DNA of 64,000 nucleotides, from positions 4,852,981 to 4,916,980 of the forward strand of contig NC_059268.1 in assembly GCF_017591435.1 (NCBI RefSeq), in the 5' to 3' direction. The notes under the pieces are model-generated. The model was not told the DNA's origin and made no database searches. It saw only the letters and a list, made by a program, of their open reading frames with translations. This document shows, piece by piece, positions 1 through 15,495 of this stretch. The position numbers were made by a program, and so were the translations under genes. Numbering within the stretch: position 1 is the first letter of the stretch; every line of letters begins with the position of its first letter. The stretch is from Portunus trituberculatus (Eukaryota > Arthropoda > Malacostraca > Decapoda > Portunidae).

Positions 1-328
1 GTGTGGTAAACCCGCTCATATTTCTGCTGTCAGCACTTTGAAGGCAGCAAGCGTGCCTTGAGCCAGCTCCGCTATTCAGTCAGCTTGCCGGGGTGTAACG
101 CATTATAACGTACTCTAGACACTGGTTGTCCCGTATACGCCACACTCTTTTCCAGACCTCTGTATTTAATCTTAAATATATTTATAGACACATACAAGTT
201 CACCTTTGATATTCACCTGATAAACCACAGAAACTCAACCAAGTGACTTTACTTACAACAGAAAGGTAAAAACTCATTAATAGCATCTCGGGGTAACTGA
301 TAATTCTAAATACCTGTCCTAACACACT
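1..328. other. Intergenic, no recognised feature
   Basis: I see no credible coding frame, tandem repeat or recognisable transposon end here. It is ordinary AT-rich DNA leading into the LINE fragment that begins near 329. Confidence 0.5.
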
Positions 329-519
329 CAGGGACGCCACAAAACCCCTGACTTTTGATCTTTGTAAGATTTTTTATTGGGGCAGAGAAAACTTACTAGT
401 GTTCAATGCCTCAAAAACTCAATTCCTTTCTCTATCAACTCGACACAATCTTCCAGACAACTATTTCCTCTTCTTCAATGTTACTCAACTGTTTCCCTTT
501 TCTACACTGAATATCCTCG
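329..519 (+). mobile_element. LINE fragment (CR1/Jockey-like), part of the RT C-terminal region
   Basis: This stretch aligns by eye, with substitutions and few indels, to 50,096-50,285 inside the better preserved LINE copy at 50-51 kb. The translated pieces RENLLVFNASKTQF and STRHNLPDN match RENLVVFNASKTQF and STRHNLPDN of that copy. In LINE reverse transcriptases this is the stretch after the catalytic palm, where an FN-x-SKT motif is usual. The similarity stops where the (GT)n tract begins, so the copy is cut on both sides. It is a dead fragment, not a gene. The clade assignment is an inference from the motif style. Confidence 0.7.
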
Positions 520-639
<120 letters not shown>

Positions 640-775
640 ATCAAGGAGTGTTGAATGTGTTCCTTGGCTGTAGTTGTGGACTTCAGTAAAATTAATGTAG
701 GCAACAGTTCAAATTATTGTTTAAATTGCAGTTGGATTTATTGTTATACTATAAATGTATACATCAGATGATGTG

Positions 776-975
776 GTCAATAAATCTATGTATCTATGTA
801 TGTATGCATGTAGGTATGTATATGTGTATTTCCACGATTGTTCATGAGACAATCATTTTATAGTTTCTTATCTAATGTATGTATTTGTATGTATACCATT
901 CATAATTCATGTATTTAGTTCATGTATGTATGTGTGTATGTATGTATGTATATGTATATGTGTGTATGTGTGAAT
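776..975. repeat. Imperfect TATG/TGTA-rich simple repeat
   Basis: Two clusters of degenerate ATGT-type tetranucleotides (about 785-830 and 870-975) follow the word CAATAAATCTATGTATC. A tetranucleotide run after an AATAAATC word is a common retroposon 3' tail in arthropod genomes, so this may be an old LINE or SINE tail, but no body can be recognised upstream. The rest of 635-1278 shows no gene. Confidence 0.5.
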
Positions 976-1276
976 TTTTACTGTTCACTACCAGCAAATT
1001 TTTTTTCTTATCTTTTTCTTTGTTGGACGTATAATTACTATTATATATGTATTAATGTATTCCCTTAGGGAGGGCTACGGTAACCTTAGCGCTAAAATGA
1101 TCGTACCAAGTCAGCAACCGCTACGAGCGTTTGAACATGCAACGCATAACAGCGAAACATTTGAAAATAAGTCTTTCTTGCATTGTACAGTTATGATGAG
1201 CTAACTCCAATTTCTTACCATCATATAGTTTATGCATAAGATTTCCTCAAGCAAAAGTATAATCTCTATAGATTTT

Positions 1277-2003
<727 letters not shown>

Positions 2004-2005
2004 TA

Positions 2006-2316
2006 TATATCAACGCAATAATTCAAGTCCTTCATTCCAAATCATCTTCAAGCATTATAATGTAATGCAATCAATAAGGTCTAATGAATCTCCTTGATTC
2101 CCCCTACAGAAAAAAAAATGTAAAAAAGAAAGAAGCTTCTGCAGAATACACTGAATGCATTTGTTAAAAAAAAAGAAAAAAAAATCCTAGGCATTGTGAC
2201 ACTGAGGACAGAGAGGGGGAGATTGAAGAGAGGAAACAGGAGGATAGAAAGAAGTGTGGAACTAGCGCACAGAGTGGAGAAGGGAGAGAACAGTGCAGAG
2301 GACTGTGTGGTTTGAA
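2006..2316. other. Non-repetitive flank of the satellite array
   Basis: This holds A-rich stretches (about 2107-2190) and a purine-rich segment, with no convincing gene. The first recognisable satellite sequence begins at about 2317, inside the diverged cassette rather than at a monomer start. Confidence 0.5.
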
Positions 2317-3760
2317 GGTGTTTTCTGAAAAAAAAACTATCTCGATTGCAAATTTTGCTTATTCGTCATTTTACATTGTTTTGCTTGAAAACGATTAAAT
2401 TTATGAAAACAAGTTAGTATAGAGAATCAAAAGTAAAATGAACAAAAACGTGTAATTTTATCAGTTTTTAGCTGTTTTCCACCAAAACACAAAAATGCTA
2501 CAAAAACACACTATTTTTGAAAGGAACGGAAATATGTCAAAAATGGGTTATTTTGGTCTATTCTAGCGTTTTATGCAACAAAACTCAGAATTGCAGCCAA
2601 AACACACAATTTGCATTAGGAAGTGATATATGTCAAAAAGGGGTTATTTTGGTGTATTCCAGCGTTTTATGAAACAAAACTTACAATTGCAGGCAAAACA
2701 CACTCTTTGTCTAAGGAAGTGAAATATGTCAAAAAAGGGTTATTTTGATGTATTCCAGCGTTTTATGAACCAAAACTCAGAAATGTAGGCAAAACATACT
2801 ATTTGTCTAAGGAACTGAAATATGTCAAAAATGAGTTATTTTGGTGTATTCCAGCGTTTTATGCAACAAAACTCAGAATTGCAGGCAAAACACACTATTT
2901 GTCTAAGAAAGTGAAATATGTCAAAAAGGGTTTATTTTGGTGTATTCTAGCGTTTTATGCACCAAAACTAAAAAAGGCAGGCAAAACACACTATTTCTCT
3001 AATGAACTGAAATATGTCAAAAAGGGGTTATTTTGGTGTATTTTAGCATTTTATGTAACAAAACTCGAATTGCAGGGAAAACACACTATTTGTTTAAGGA
3101 AGTGAAATATGTCAAAAAGGGGTTATTTTGATGTATTTCAACGTTTTATGAACCAAAACTCGGAAATGCAAGCAAAACATAATATTTGTCTAAGGAACTG
3201 AAATATGTCAAAAATGTGTTATTTTAGTGTATTCTAGCGTTTTACGCACAAACACTCAGAAAATTGCAGGCAAAACACACTATTTGTCTACGGAAGTGAA
3301 ATATGTGAAAAAGGGGTTATTTTAATGTGTATCAGCGTTTTATGAACCAAAACTCAGAAATGCAGGCAAAACACACTATTTGTCTAAGGAACTGAAATAT
3401 GTCAAAAAAGAGTTATTTTGGTGTATTGCAGCGTTTTATACACCAAAACTCAAAAATGCAGGCAAAACACACTATTTGTCTAATGAACTGAAATATGTCA
3501 AAAGGGGTTATTTTGGTGTATTTCAGAGTTTTCTGTAACAAAACTGAGAATTGCAGGGAAAACACACTATTTATCTAAGGAAGTGAAATATGTCAAAAAG
3601 GGGTTATTTTGATGTTTTCCAGCGTTTTATGAACCAAAACTCAGAAATACAGGCAAAACACACTATTTGTCTAAGGAACTGAAATATGTCAAAATATGGA
3701 TTATTTTAGTGAATTCTAGCGTTTTATGCACAAACACTCAGAAATGTAGGCAAAACACTA

Positions 3761-4006
3761 TATGTGGTAAAACGTCTTATTTATGTGTTTTTAAGGTGTT
3801 TTATGAAAAAAACTATCGAATAAAAATTTTGCTTATTCCTCATTTTACATTGTTTAGCTTCAAAACGATAAAATTGATGAAAACAAGCTTGTATAGAGAA
3901 TCAAAAGTAAAATGAACAAAAACGTGTAATTTTATCAGTTTTTAGCTGTTTTCCACCAAAACACAAAAAACCTACGGAAACACACTATTTATTTAAGTAA
4001 GTGAAA
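3761..4006 (+). repeat. Reference copy of the diverged B-C-D cassette
   Basis: About 246 bp lies between two ordinary monomers. By eye it breaks into three pieces that each align to the 96-bp monomer. B (from 3761) has GTAAAACGTCTTATTTATG and AAGGTGTTTTATGAAAAAAA where monomers have GTCAAAAAGGGGTTATTTTG and CAGCGTTTTATGAACCAAAA. C (about 3838-3910) has CAAAACGATAAAATTGATG and AAAACAAGCT. D (about 3911-4006) has GTGTAATTTTATCAG and CCACCAAAACACAAAAA and ends in the normal monomer end. The cassette recurs about 54 times in the window. Exact borders of B, C and D are approximate. Confidence 0.7.
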
Positions 4007-7000
4007 TATGTCAAAAAGGGGTTATTTTGGTGTATTCCAGCGTTTCATGAACCAAAACTCAGAAATGCAGACAAAACACACTATTTGTCTAAGGAACTTA
4101 AATATGTCAAAAAGGAGTTATTTTGGTGTATTCCAGCGTTTTCTGCAATAAAACTCACAATTGCAGGGAAAACACATTCTTTGTCTAAGGAAGTGAAATA
4201 TGTCAAAAAGGGGTTATTTTTATGTATTCTAGCGTTTTATGAACCAAAACTCAAAAATGCAGACAAAACACACTATTTGTCTAAGGAACTGAAATATGTC
4301 AAAAATGGGTTATTTTAGTGTATTCTAGCGTTTTATGAAAAACTCTCAGAAATGCAGGCAAAACACTATATTTGTTATAACGTCTTATTTATGTATTTTT
4401 AAGGTGTTTTATGAAAAAAAAAACTATCTCGATTAAAAACGATAAAATTGATGAATACAAGCTAGTATAGAGAATCCAAAGTAAAATTAACAAAAACGTG
4501 TAATTTTATCAGTTTTTAGCTGTTTTCCACCAAAACACAAAAATGCTAAGGAAACACACTATTTTTCTAAGGAAATAAAATATGTCAAAAATGGGTTATT
4601 TTGGTGTATTTCTGCGTTTTAGGCACCAAAACTAAAAAATGCAGGCAACACACTATTTGTCTATAGAACTGAAATATGTCAAAAAAGGGTTATTTTGGTG
4701 TATTCCAGCGTTTACTGTAACAAAACTTAGAATTGCAGGGAAAACACACTATATGTTTAAAAAAGTGAAATATGTCAAAAAGGGGTTATTTTGATGTATT
4801 CCATTATTTTATGAACCAAAACTCAGAAATGCAGGCAAAACACAAAATTTGTCTAAAGAATTTAAATATATTAAAAATGGTTTATTTTAGTGTAATATAG
4901 CGTTTTATGCACATGGTTCAGAAATGCAGGCAAAACACTATATTTGTTAAAATGTCTTATTTATGTGTTTTTAACGTGTTTTATGAAAAGAGAAAACTGT
5001 CTCGATTAAAAATTTTGTTTATATGTCATTTTACATTGTTTTGTTTTAAAACGATAAAATTGATAAAAACAAACTAATATAGAGAATCCAAAGTAAAATT
5101 AACAAAAACTTGTAATTTTATCAGGTTTTAGCTGTTTTCCACCAAAACACAGAAATGCTACGGAAGCACTATTTGTCTAAGAAACTGAAATATGTCAAAA
5201 ATTGGTTATTTTAGTGTATTCTAGCGTTTTATGCACTAACACTCAGAAATGCAGGCAAAACACTATATTTGTTAAAACGTCTTATATATATGTTTTTAAT
5301 GTGTTTTATGAAAAAAAAAAACTATCTCGATTAAAAATTTTGCTTATTCTTCATTTTACATTGTTTTTCCTTCAAAACGATAAAATTGATGAAAACATGC
5401 TAGTATAGAGAATCCAAAATAAAATTAACAAAACGTGTAATTTTATCAGTTTTTAGCTGTTTTCCACCAAAACACAGAAATGCTACGGAAACACACTATT
5501 TGTCTAAGGAACTGAAATATGTCAAAATTGGGTTAATTTGGTGTATTCTAGCGTTTTATGCAACAAAACTCAAAAAAGCAGGCAAAACACACTATTTGTC
5601 TAAAGAAATCAAATATGTCAAAAAGGGGTTATTTTGGTGTATTCCAGCGTTTTATGTAACAAAACTCAGAAATGCAGGGAAAACACACTATTTGTCTAAG
5701 GAAGTGAAATATGTCAAAAAGGGGTTATTTTTGTGTATTCCAGCGTTTTATGTAACCAAACTTTGAATTGCAGGGAAAACACACTATTTGTCTAGGAAAC
5801 TGAAATATGTCAAAAATGGGTTATTTAAGTGTATTCTAGCGTTTTATGCACCAAACTTAAAAATGCAGGCAAAATACTATATTTGTTAGAACGTCTTATT
5901 TATGTGTTTTAACGTGTTTTATGAAAAGAAAAAACTGTCTCGATTAAAAAATTTTACTTATTCGTCATTTTACATTGTTTTGGTTTAAATTGATAAAATT
6001 GATAAAAACAAACTAGTATAGAGAATCCAAAAGTAAAATTAACAAAAACTTGTAATTATATCAGTTTTAGCTGTATTCCACCAAAACACAAAAATGCTAC
6101 GGAAACACACTATTTGTCAAAGGAACTGAAATCTGTCAAAAAATGGGTTATTTTGGTTTATTCCAGCGTTTTATGCAACAAAACTCAGAATTGAAGGCAA
6201 AACACACTATTTGTCTAAGGAAGTGAAATATGTCGAAAAGGGGTTATTTTGGTATATTCCAGCGTTTTTGTAACAAAACTCACAATTGCAGGCAAAACAC
6301 ACTATTTGTCTAAGGAAGTGAAATATGTAAAAAAGGGGTTATTTTGGTATATTCCAGCGTTTTATGAACCAAAACTCAGAACTGCAGGCAAAACACACTA
6401 TTTGTCTAAGGAACTGATATATGTAAAAAAATGGGTTATTTTAGTGTATTCTAGCGTTTTATGCACCAACACTCAGAAATGCAGGCAAAACACTATATTT
6501 GTTAAAACGTCTTATTTATGTGTTTTTAAGGTGTTTTTTTGAAAAAAAAAACTATTTCGATTGAAAATTTTGCTTATTCGTCATTTTACATTGTTTTGTT
6601 TCAAAACGATAAAATTGATGAAAACAAGCTAGTATAGAGACCCCAAAGTAAAATTAACAAAAACGTGTAATTTTATCAGTTTTTAGATGTTTTCCACCAA
6701 AACACACTATTTGTCTAAAGAAATAAATATGTCAAAAATGGGTTATTTTGGTGTATTCCAGCGTTTTATGTAACAAAACTCAGAATTGCAGGGAAAACAC
6801 ACTATTTGTCTAAGGAAGTGAAATATGTCAAAAAGGGGTTAATTTGGTGTATTCCAGCGATTTATGCACCAAAACGCAAAAAAGCAGGGAAAACACACTA
6901 TTTGTCTAAACAAATTAAATATATAAAAAAAGGGTTATTTTGGTGTATTCCAGCGTTTTATGTAACAAAACTCAGAATTGCAAGGAAAACACACTATTTC

Positions 7001-7180
7001 TCTAAGGAATTGAAATATGTCAAAAAGGGAACATTTTGATGTATTCCAGCGTTTTTTGAACCAAAACTCAGAAATGCAGGCAAACAACAATATTTGTCTA
7101 AGGAACTGATATATTTATAAAATGGGTTATTTTAGTGTATTCAAGCGTTTTATGCACAAAATTCAGAAATGCAGGCAAAA

Positions 7181-7280
<100 letters not shown>

Positions 7281-10200
7281 GTTTTAAGGTGTTTTTTAAA
7301 AAAAAAAACTATTTGGATTGAAAATTTTGCTTATTCGTCATTTTACATTGTTTTGCTTGAAAACGATAAAATTGATGAAAACAAGCTAGTATAGAGAATG
7401 AATGCAAAGTAAAATTAACAAAAAGATTTAATTTTAGCAGTTTTAAGCTTTTCTTCCACCAAAACACAAAAATGCTACGGAAACACACTATTTGTGTAAG
7501 GAACTGAAATAAGTCAAAAATGGGTTATTTTGGTGTATTCCTGCGTTTTATGCACCAAAACTAAAAAATGCAGGTAAAACACACTCCATTTGTCTAATGA
7601 ACTGAAATATGTATTCCAGCGTTTTATGTAACAAAACTCAGAATTGCAGGGAAAACACACTATTTGTTTAAGGAAGTGAAATATGTCAAAAAGGGATTAT
7701 TTTGATGTTTTCCGGCGTTTTATGAACCAAAACTCAAAATGTAGGCAAAACACTATATTTGTCTGAGGAACTGAAATGTGTCAAAAATGGGTTATTTTAG
7801 TGTATTCAAGCGTTTTATGCACCAAACTCAGAAATGCAGGCAAAATACTATATATGTTAAAACGTTTTATTTATGTGTTTTTAAGGTGTTTTTTGAAAAA
7901 AAAACTATATCGATTGAAAATTTTGCTTATTCGTTATTTTATTTGTTTTGTTTCAAAACAATAAAATTGATGAAAACAATTTACTATAGAGAATCCAAAG
8001 TAAAATTAAAAAGAACGTATAATTTTAGCAGTTTTTACCTTTTTTCCAACAAAATATAGAAATGATAAGGAAACACGCTGTTTGTGTAGGGAAGGAAAAC
8101 ATGTCGAAAATGAGTTATATTGGTGTATTCTAGCGTTTTATACAACAAAACTAAGAATTGCAAGCATAACGCACTATTTGCCTAAGGAAGTGATATATGT
8201 CAAAAAAGGGGTTATTTTGGTGTATTCCAGCGTTTTATGCAAAAAAACTCACAATTGCAGGCAAAACACACTATTTGTCTAAGGAACTATTCCAGCGTTT
8301 TATACACCAAACTCAAAAATGCAGGCAAAACACAATATTTGTTAAAACGTCTTATTTATGTGTTTTGTTACAAAAAAACGCTGGAATACATCAAAATAAT
8401 CCCTTTTTGACATATTTCAGTTCATTAGACAAGTAGAGTGTTTTGCCTGCATTTTTTTTTTAATTTTTTTTTCATTGGTGCATAAAACGCTGTATTACAC
8501 CAAAAGAACCCATTTTTGAAATATTTCAGTTAATTAGAAAATTAGTGTGTTTCCGTAGCATTTCTGTGTTTTGGTGGGAAAAATCTTAAAACTGCTAAAA
8601 TTACACCTTTTTGTTAATTTATTTTGCATTCTCTATACTAGCTTGTTTTTCATCAATTTGATCGTTTTGAAGCAAAACAATGTAAAATGATGAATAAGCA
8701 ATATTTTCAATCGAAATAGTTTTTTTTTTTTTTTTTACAGAAAACACCTTAAAAACACATATAAGACGTTTTAACATATATAGTGTTTTGCCTGCATTTT
8801 GTGAGTTTTGTGCAATAAACGCTTGAATACACTAAAATAATCCATTTTTTATACATCTCAGTTCCTTAGACAAATATTGTGTTTTGCCTGCATTTCTGAG
8901 TTTTGGTTCATAAAACGCTGGAATACATCAAAATGTTCCCTTTATGACATATTTCACTTTCTTAGAAAAATAGTGTGTTTTCCCTGCAATTCTGAGTTTT
9001 GTTACATAAAACGCTGGAATACACCAAAATAACCCCTTTTTGACATATTTCATTTCTTTAGACAAATAGTGTGTTTTACCTGGTTTTTTGAGTTTTGGTG
9101 AATAAAACGCTGGAATACGCCAAATTAACCCTTTTTTGACATATTTCGCTTCCTTAGACAAATAGTTTGTTTTTCCCTGGAATTCTGAGTTTTGTTTCAT
9201 AAAACGCTGGAATACACCAAAATACCCTTTTTTAACATATTTTATTTCTTTAGAGAAATAGTGTGTTTTGCCTGCTTTTTTTTTTTTTTTTAGTTTTGTT
9301 GCATAAAACGCTAAAATACACTAAAATAACCCATTTTTGACATATTTCAGTTCCTTAGACAAATAGTGTGTTTCCGTAGCATTTTTGTGTTTTGGTGGAA
9401 AACAGCTAAAAACTGATAAAATTACAGGATTTTGTTAATTTTACTTTGGATTCTCTATATTTGCTTGTTTTCATCAATTTTATCGTTTTGAAGCAAAACA
9501 ATGTAAAATGACGAATAAGGAAAATTTTTAATCGAGATAATTTTTTTTTCGTAAAACACCTTAAGAACAACATATAAATAAGACGTTCAAATAAATAATG
9601 TGTTTTGCCTGTATTTCTGAGTGTTGGTGCTTAAAATAACCCATTTTTGAAATATTTCAGTTCCTTAGACAAATAGAGTTTTTTGCCTGTATTTCTGAAT
9701 TTTGGTTCATAAAACACTGGAATACATCAAAATAAGCCCTTTTTTTTTTTTTTTTATATATTTCAGTTCCTTAGACAAATAGTGTGTTTTGCCTGCAATT
9801 CTGAGTTTTGTTGCATAAAACGCTGGAATGCACTAAAATAACCCATTTTTTTTTACATATTTCAGTTCCTTAGACAAATAGTGTGTTTCCGTAGCATTTC
9901 TGTGTTTTGGTGGAAAACAGATAAAAACTGATAAAATTATAAGATTTTGTTAATTTCAATTTTGATTCTCTATACTAGTTTGTTTTTATCAATTTTATCG
10001 TTTTAAAGCAAAGTAATGTAAAATGACAAATAAGCAAAATTTTTAATCGAGACAGTTTTTTCTTTTCATAAAACACGTTAAAAACACATAAATAAGACGT
10101 TTTAACATATATAGTTTTTTATCTGCATTTCTGAGCTTGGTGCATAAAACACTAGATTACACTGAAATAACCCATTTTTGATATATTTCAATTCTTTAGA

Positions 10201-13200
10201 CAAATTTCGTGTTTTGGCTGCATTTCTGAGTTTTGGTTCATAAAACGCTGGAATACATCAAAATAACCCATTTTTGACATATTTCACTTTCTTAGAGACA
10301 TAGTGTGTTTTCCCTGCAATTCTGAGTTTTGTTACAGAAAACGATGGAATACACCAAAATAACCCTTTTTCGACATATTTCAGTTCATTAGACAAATAGT
10401 GTGTGTTGCCTGCATTTTTGAGTTTTGGTGCATAAAACGCAGAAATACACAAAAATAACCCATTTTTGACATATTTCATATCCTTAGAAAATAGTGTGTT
10501 TCCGTAGCATTTTTGTGTTTTGGTGGAAAACAGCTAAAAACTAATAAAATGACACGTTTTTGTTACTTTTACTTTGGATTCTCAATACTAGCTTGTATTC
10601 ATATATTTTATCGTTTTGAAGGAAAACAATGAAAAATGACGAATAAACAATTTTTTTTCATAAAACCTTAAAAATACATATATATGACGTTATAAAAAAT
10701 ATAGTTTTTTGCCTGCATTTTTGAGTGTACACTAAAATAACCCATTTTTGACATATTTCATTTTCTTAGACAAATAGTGTGTTTTGCCTGCATTTCTAAA
10801 TTTTGTTTCATAAAACGGTGGAATACATAAAAATAACCCCTTTTCGACATATTTCACTTTCTTAGACAATTAGTGTGTTTTGCCTGCAATTGTGAGTTTT
10901 GTTGCATAAAACGCTGGAATACACCAAAATAACTCCTTTTTGACATATATCACTTCCTTAAACAAATAGTGTGTTTTCCCTGGAATTCTGAGTTTTGTTA
11001 CATAAAACACTGGAATACACCAAAATAACCCCTATTTGACATATTTCATTTCATTAGACAAATTGTTTGTTTTGCCTGTACTTTTGAGTTTTGGTACAAA
11101 AAACGCTGGAATACACCAAAATAACTCCTTTTTGACATATTTCAGTTCCTTAGACAAATAGTGTGTTTTGCCTGCATTTCTGAGTTTTGGTTTATAAAAC
11201 GCTAGAATACATCAAAATAACACCTTTTTGACATATATCACTTCCTTAGACAAATAATGTGTTTTGGCTGCAATTCTGAGTTTTATTGCGTAAAACGCTA
11301 AAAAAGACGAAAATAAACCATTTTTTACATATTTCCGTTCCTTACAAAAATATTGTGTTTCCGTAGCATTTTTCTGTTTTGGTGGAAAACAGCTAAAAAC
11401 TAATAAAATTACACGTTTTTGATAATTTTACTTTTGATTCTCTATACTAACTTGTTTTCATTAATTTTATCGTTTTGAAGCAAAACAATGTAAAATGACG
11501 ACTAAGCAAAATTTGCAATCGAGATAGTTTTTTTTTCAGAAAACACCTTAAAAACACATATATAACAAGTTTTAACAAATAGAGTGTTTTGCCTGCATTT
11601 CTAAGTTTGATGCATAAAACGCTAAAATACACTAAAATAACACATTTTTGACATATTTCAGTTCCTTAGACAAATATTGTGTTTAGCCTGCATTTCTGAG
11701 TTTTGGTTCATAAAACGTTGGAATACATCAAAATAAGCCCTTTTTGATATATTTCACTTCCTTAAAATAATAGTGTGTTTTCCCTGCAATTCTGAGTTTT
11801 GTTACATAAAACGCTAAAATATACCAAAATAACCCTTTTTTTGATATATTTAAGTTCATTAGACAAATAGGATGTTTTGCCTGGATTTTTGAGTTTTGGT
11901 GCATAAAATGCTTGATTACACCAAAATAACTCCTTTATGACATATTTCACTTCTTTAGACAAACAGTGTGTTTTGCCTGCAATTCTGAGTTTTGTTGCAT
12001 AAAACGCTGAAATACACTAAAATATCCCATTTTTGACATATTTTAGTTCCTTACACTAATTGTAAGTTTTGCCTGCATTTCTGAGTTTTGGTTCATAAAA
12101 GGCTGGAATACATCAAAATAATCCCTTTTTTGACATATTTCACTTCCTTAGACAAATAGTTTGTTTTGTCCTGCAATTGTATGTTTTGTTTCATAAAACG
12201 CTGGAATACACCAAAATGACCCATATTTGACATATATCACTTCCTAATGGAAATAGTGCGTTTTGGCTGCAATTCTGAGTTTTGTTGCAATAAACGCTAG
12301 AATAGACCAAAATAACCCATTTTTTACATATTTCCGTTCCTTACAGAAATAGTGTGTTTCCGTAGCATTTTTGTGTTTTGGTGGAAAACAGCTAAAAACT
12401 GATAAAATTACACGTTTTTATTCATTTTACTTTTGATTCTCTATACTAGCTTGTTTACATCAATTTTATCGTTTTGAAGCAAAACAATGTAAAAAGAAGA
12501 ATAAGCTAAATTTGCAATCAAAATAGTTTTTTTTCTTTCAGAAAACACTTTAAAAACACATAAATAAGACGTTTTAACAAATAAATTGTTTCGCCTGCAT
12601 TTCTGAGTTTGGTGCATAAAACGCTAGAATACACTAAAATAACACATTTTTGACATATTTCAGTTCCTTAGACAAATATTGTGTTTTGCCTGCATTTCTA
12701 AGTTTTGGTTCATATAACGTTGGAATACATCAAAATAAGCCCTTTTTGACATATTTCACTTCCTTTAACAAATAGTGTGTTTTCCCTGCAATTCTGAGTT
12801 TTGTTGTATAAAACGCTAAAATACACCAAAATAACCCCTTTTGACTTATTATAGTTCATTAGAGAAATAGTGTGTTTTGCCTGCATTTTTGAGTTTTGGT
12901 GCATAAAACGATAGAATACACCAAAATAACCCTTTTTTGACATATTTCAGTTCCTTAGACAAATAGTGTGTTTTGCCTGCATTTCTGAATTTTGGTTCAT
13001 AAAACGCTGGGATACATCAAAATAACCTCTTTTTGACATATTTCTCTTCCTTAGACGAATAGTGTGTTTTGCCTTCAATTTTAAGTTTTGTTTTATAAAA
13101 CGCTGGAATACAGCAAAATATCCCATTTTTGACATTTATCACTTCCTAATGCAAATTGTGTGTTTTGGCTGTAATTCTGAGTTTTATTGCATAAAACGCT

Positions 13201-13674
13201 AGAATATACCAAAATAACCCATTTTTGACATATTTCCGTTCCTTACAAAAATAGTGTGTTTCCATAGCATTTTTGTGTTTTGGTGGAAAACAGCTAAAAA
13301 CTGATAAAATTACATGTTTTTATTCATTTTACTTTTGATTCTCTATACTAACTTGTTTTCATAAATTTTATCGTTTTGAAGCAAAATAATGTAAAATGAC
13401 GAATAAGGAAAATTTGCAATTGAGATAGTTTTTTTTTTTTTTAAAAACACCTTAAAACACATAAATAAGACGTTTTAACAAATATAAAGTTTTGCCTACA
13501 TTTTTTAGTTTGATGCATAAAACGCTAGAATACACTTAAATAACACATATTTAACATATTTCAGTTCCTTAGACAAATTTTGTGTTTTTCCTGCATTTCT
13601 GAGTTTTGGTTCATTAAACGTTGGAATACATCAAAATAAGCCCTTTTTGACATATTTCACTTCCTTAAAATAAT

Positions 13675-15495
13675 AGTGTGTTTTCCCTGCAATTGTGAGT
13701 TTTGTTGCATAAAACGCTGAAATACACCAAAATAACCCCTTTTTGACATATTTAACTTCCTTAGACAAAAGTGTGTTTTGCTTGCAATTGTAGGTTTTGT
13801 TTCATAACACGCTGGAATACACCAAAATAAACGCTTTTTGACATATATCACTTCCTAATGCAAATAGTGTGTTCTGGCTGCAATTTTGAGTTTTGTTGCA
13901 TAAAACGCTAGAATAGACGAAAATAAAAAATTTTTGACATATTTTCCTTCCTTACAAAAATAGTGTGTTTCCGTACCATTTTGGTTTTGGTGGAAAACAG
14001 CTAAAAACTGATAAAATTACACGTTTTTGTTCATTTAACTTTTGATTCTCTATACCAACTTGTTTTCATCAATTTTATCGTTTTGAAACAAACCAATGTA
14101 AAATGACTAATAAGCAAAATTTGCCATCGCGATAGTTTTTTTTTTTTTTTTTTTTCAGAAAACACCTTAATAACACATAAATAAGACGATTTAACTAATA
14201 TAGTGTTTTGCCTGCATTTCTGAGTTTGGTGCATAAAACGCTAGATTACACTAAAATAAAACATTTTTGACATATTTCTTTTCCTTAGACAAATATTGTG
14301 TTTAGCCTGCATTTCTTAGTTTTGGTTCATAAAACGTTGGAATATATCAAAATAAGCCCTTTTTGACATATTTCACTTCATTAAAATAAATGTGTGTTTT
14401 CCCTGCAATTCTGAGTTTTGTTACATAAAACGCTAAAATTCACCAAAATAACCCTTTTTTTTTTATATATTTAAGTTCATTACCCAAATAGTGTGTTTTG
14501 CCTGCATTTTTGAGTTCTGGTGCATAAAACGCTTGAATACACCAAAATAACCCCTTTTTGACATATTTCACTTCTTTAGACATATAGTGTATTTTGCCTG
14601 CAATTCTGAGTTTTGTTGCATAAAACGCTGGAATACACTAAAATAACCCATTTTTGACATATTTAAGTTCCTTAGACAAATAGTGTGTTTTGCCTGCATT
14701 TCTGAGTTTTGGTTCACAAAACGCTGAAATACATCAAAATAACCCCTTTTTGACATATTTCACTTCCTTAGACAAATAGTGTGTTTTGTCCTGCAATTGT
14801 AAGTTTTGTTTCATAAAACGCTGGAATACACCAAAAAAACCCATTTTTGACATATATCACTTCGTAATGGAAATAGTGCGTTTTAGCTGCAATTCTGAGT
14901 TTTTTTTGGATAAAACACTAGAATAGACCATAATAATCCATTTTTATACATATTTCCGTTCCTTAGAGAAATAGTGTGTTTCCGAAGCATTTTTGTGTTT
15001 TGGTGGAAAATAGCTAAAACTGATAAAATTACACGTTTTTGTTCATTTTACTTTTCATTCTCTATATTAGCTTGTTTTCATGAATTTTATCATTTTGAAG
15101 CAAAACAATGTAAAATGACGAATAAGCAAAATTTATAATCGATAGTTTTTTTTTCATAAACACCTTATAAACACATAAATAAGATGTTTAACAAATATAG
15201 TGTTTTGCCTGCATTTCTGGGTGTTGGTGTATAAAACGCTAGAATACACTAAAATAACCTATTTCTGACATATTTCAGTTCCATAGACAAATAGTGTGTT
15301 TTGCGTGTATTTCTGAGTTTTTTTTTATCATAAAACGTTGGAATACATCAAAATAACCTCTTTTTTACATATTTCACTACCTTAGACAAATAATTGTTAT
15401 GCCTGCAATTGTGAATTTTGTTGCCTAAAACGCTAGAATACTCCAAAATAACCCATTTTTGACATTTCAGCTCATTAAACTAATAGTGTGTTTTT
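13675..15495 (-). repeat. Segmental duplication Y, copy 1
   Basis: About 1.82 kb of satellite recurs almost identically at 20,288-22,110 (offset about 6,613 bp). Shared rare variants include the long T run and AAGACGATTTAACTAATATAG of a cassette (near 14,190 and 20,805) and the word TTTCCGTACCATTTTGG (near 13,968 and 20,585). Because such private variants are shared, this is a duplicated block and not just two stretches of the same satellite. Confidence 0.8.

Noticed and set aside
2190..2316. LINE fragment left of the array (frame with GIVTLRTERGRLKRG)
   Set aside because: It is faintly reminiscent of LINE C-terminal wording, but too short and without any second motif.
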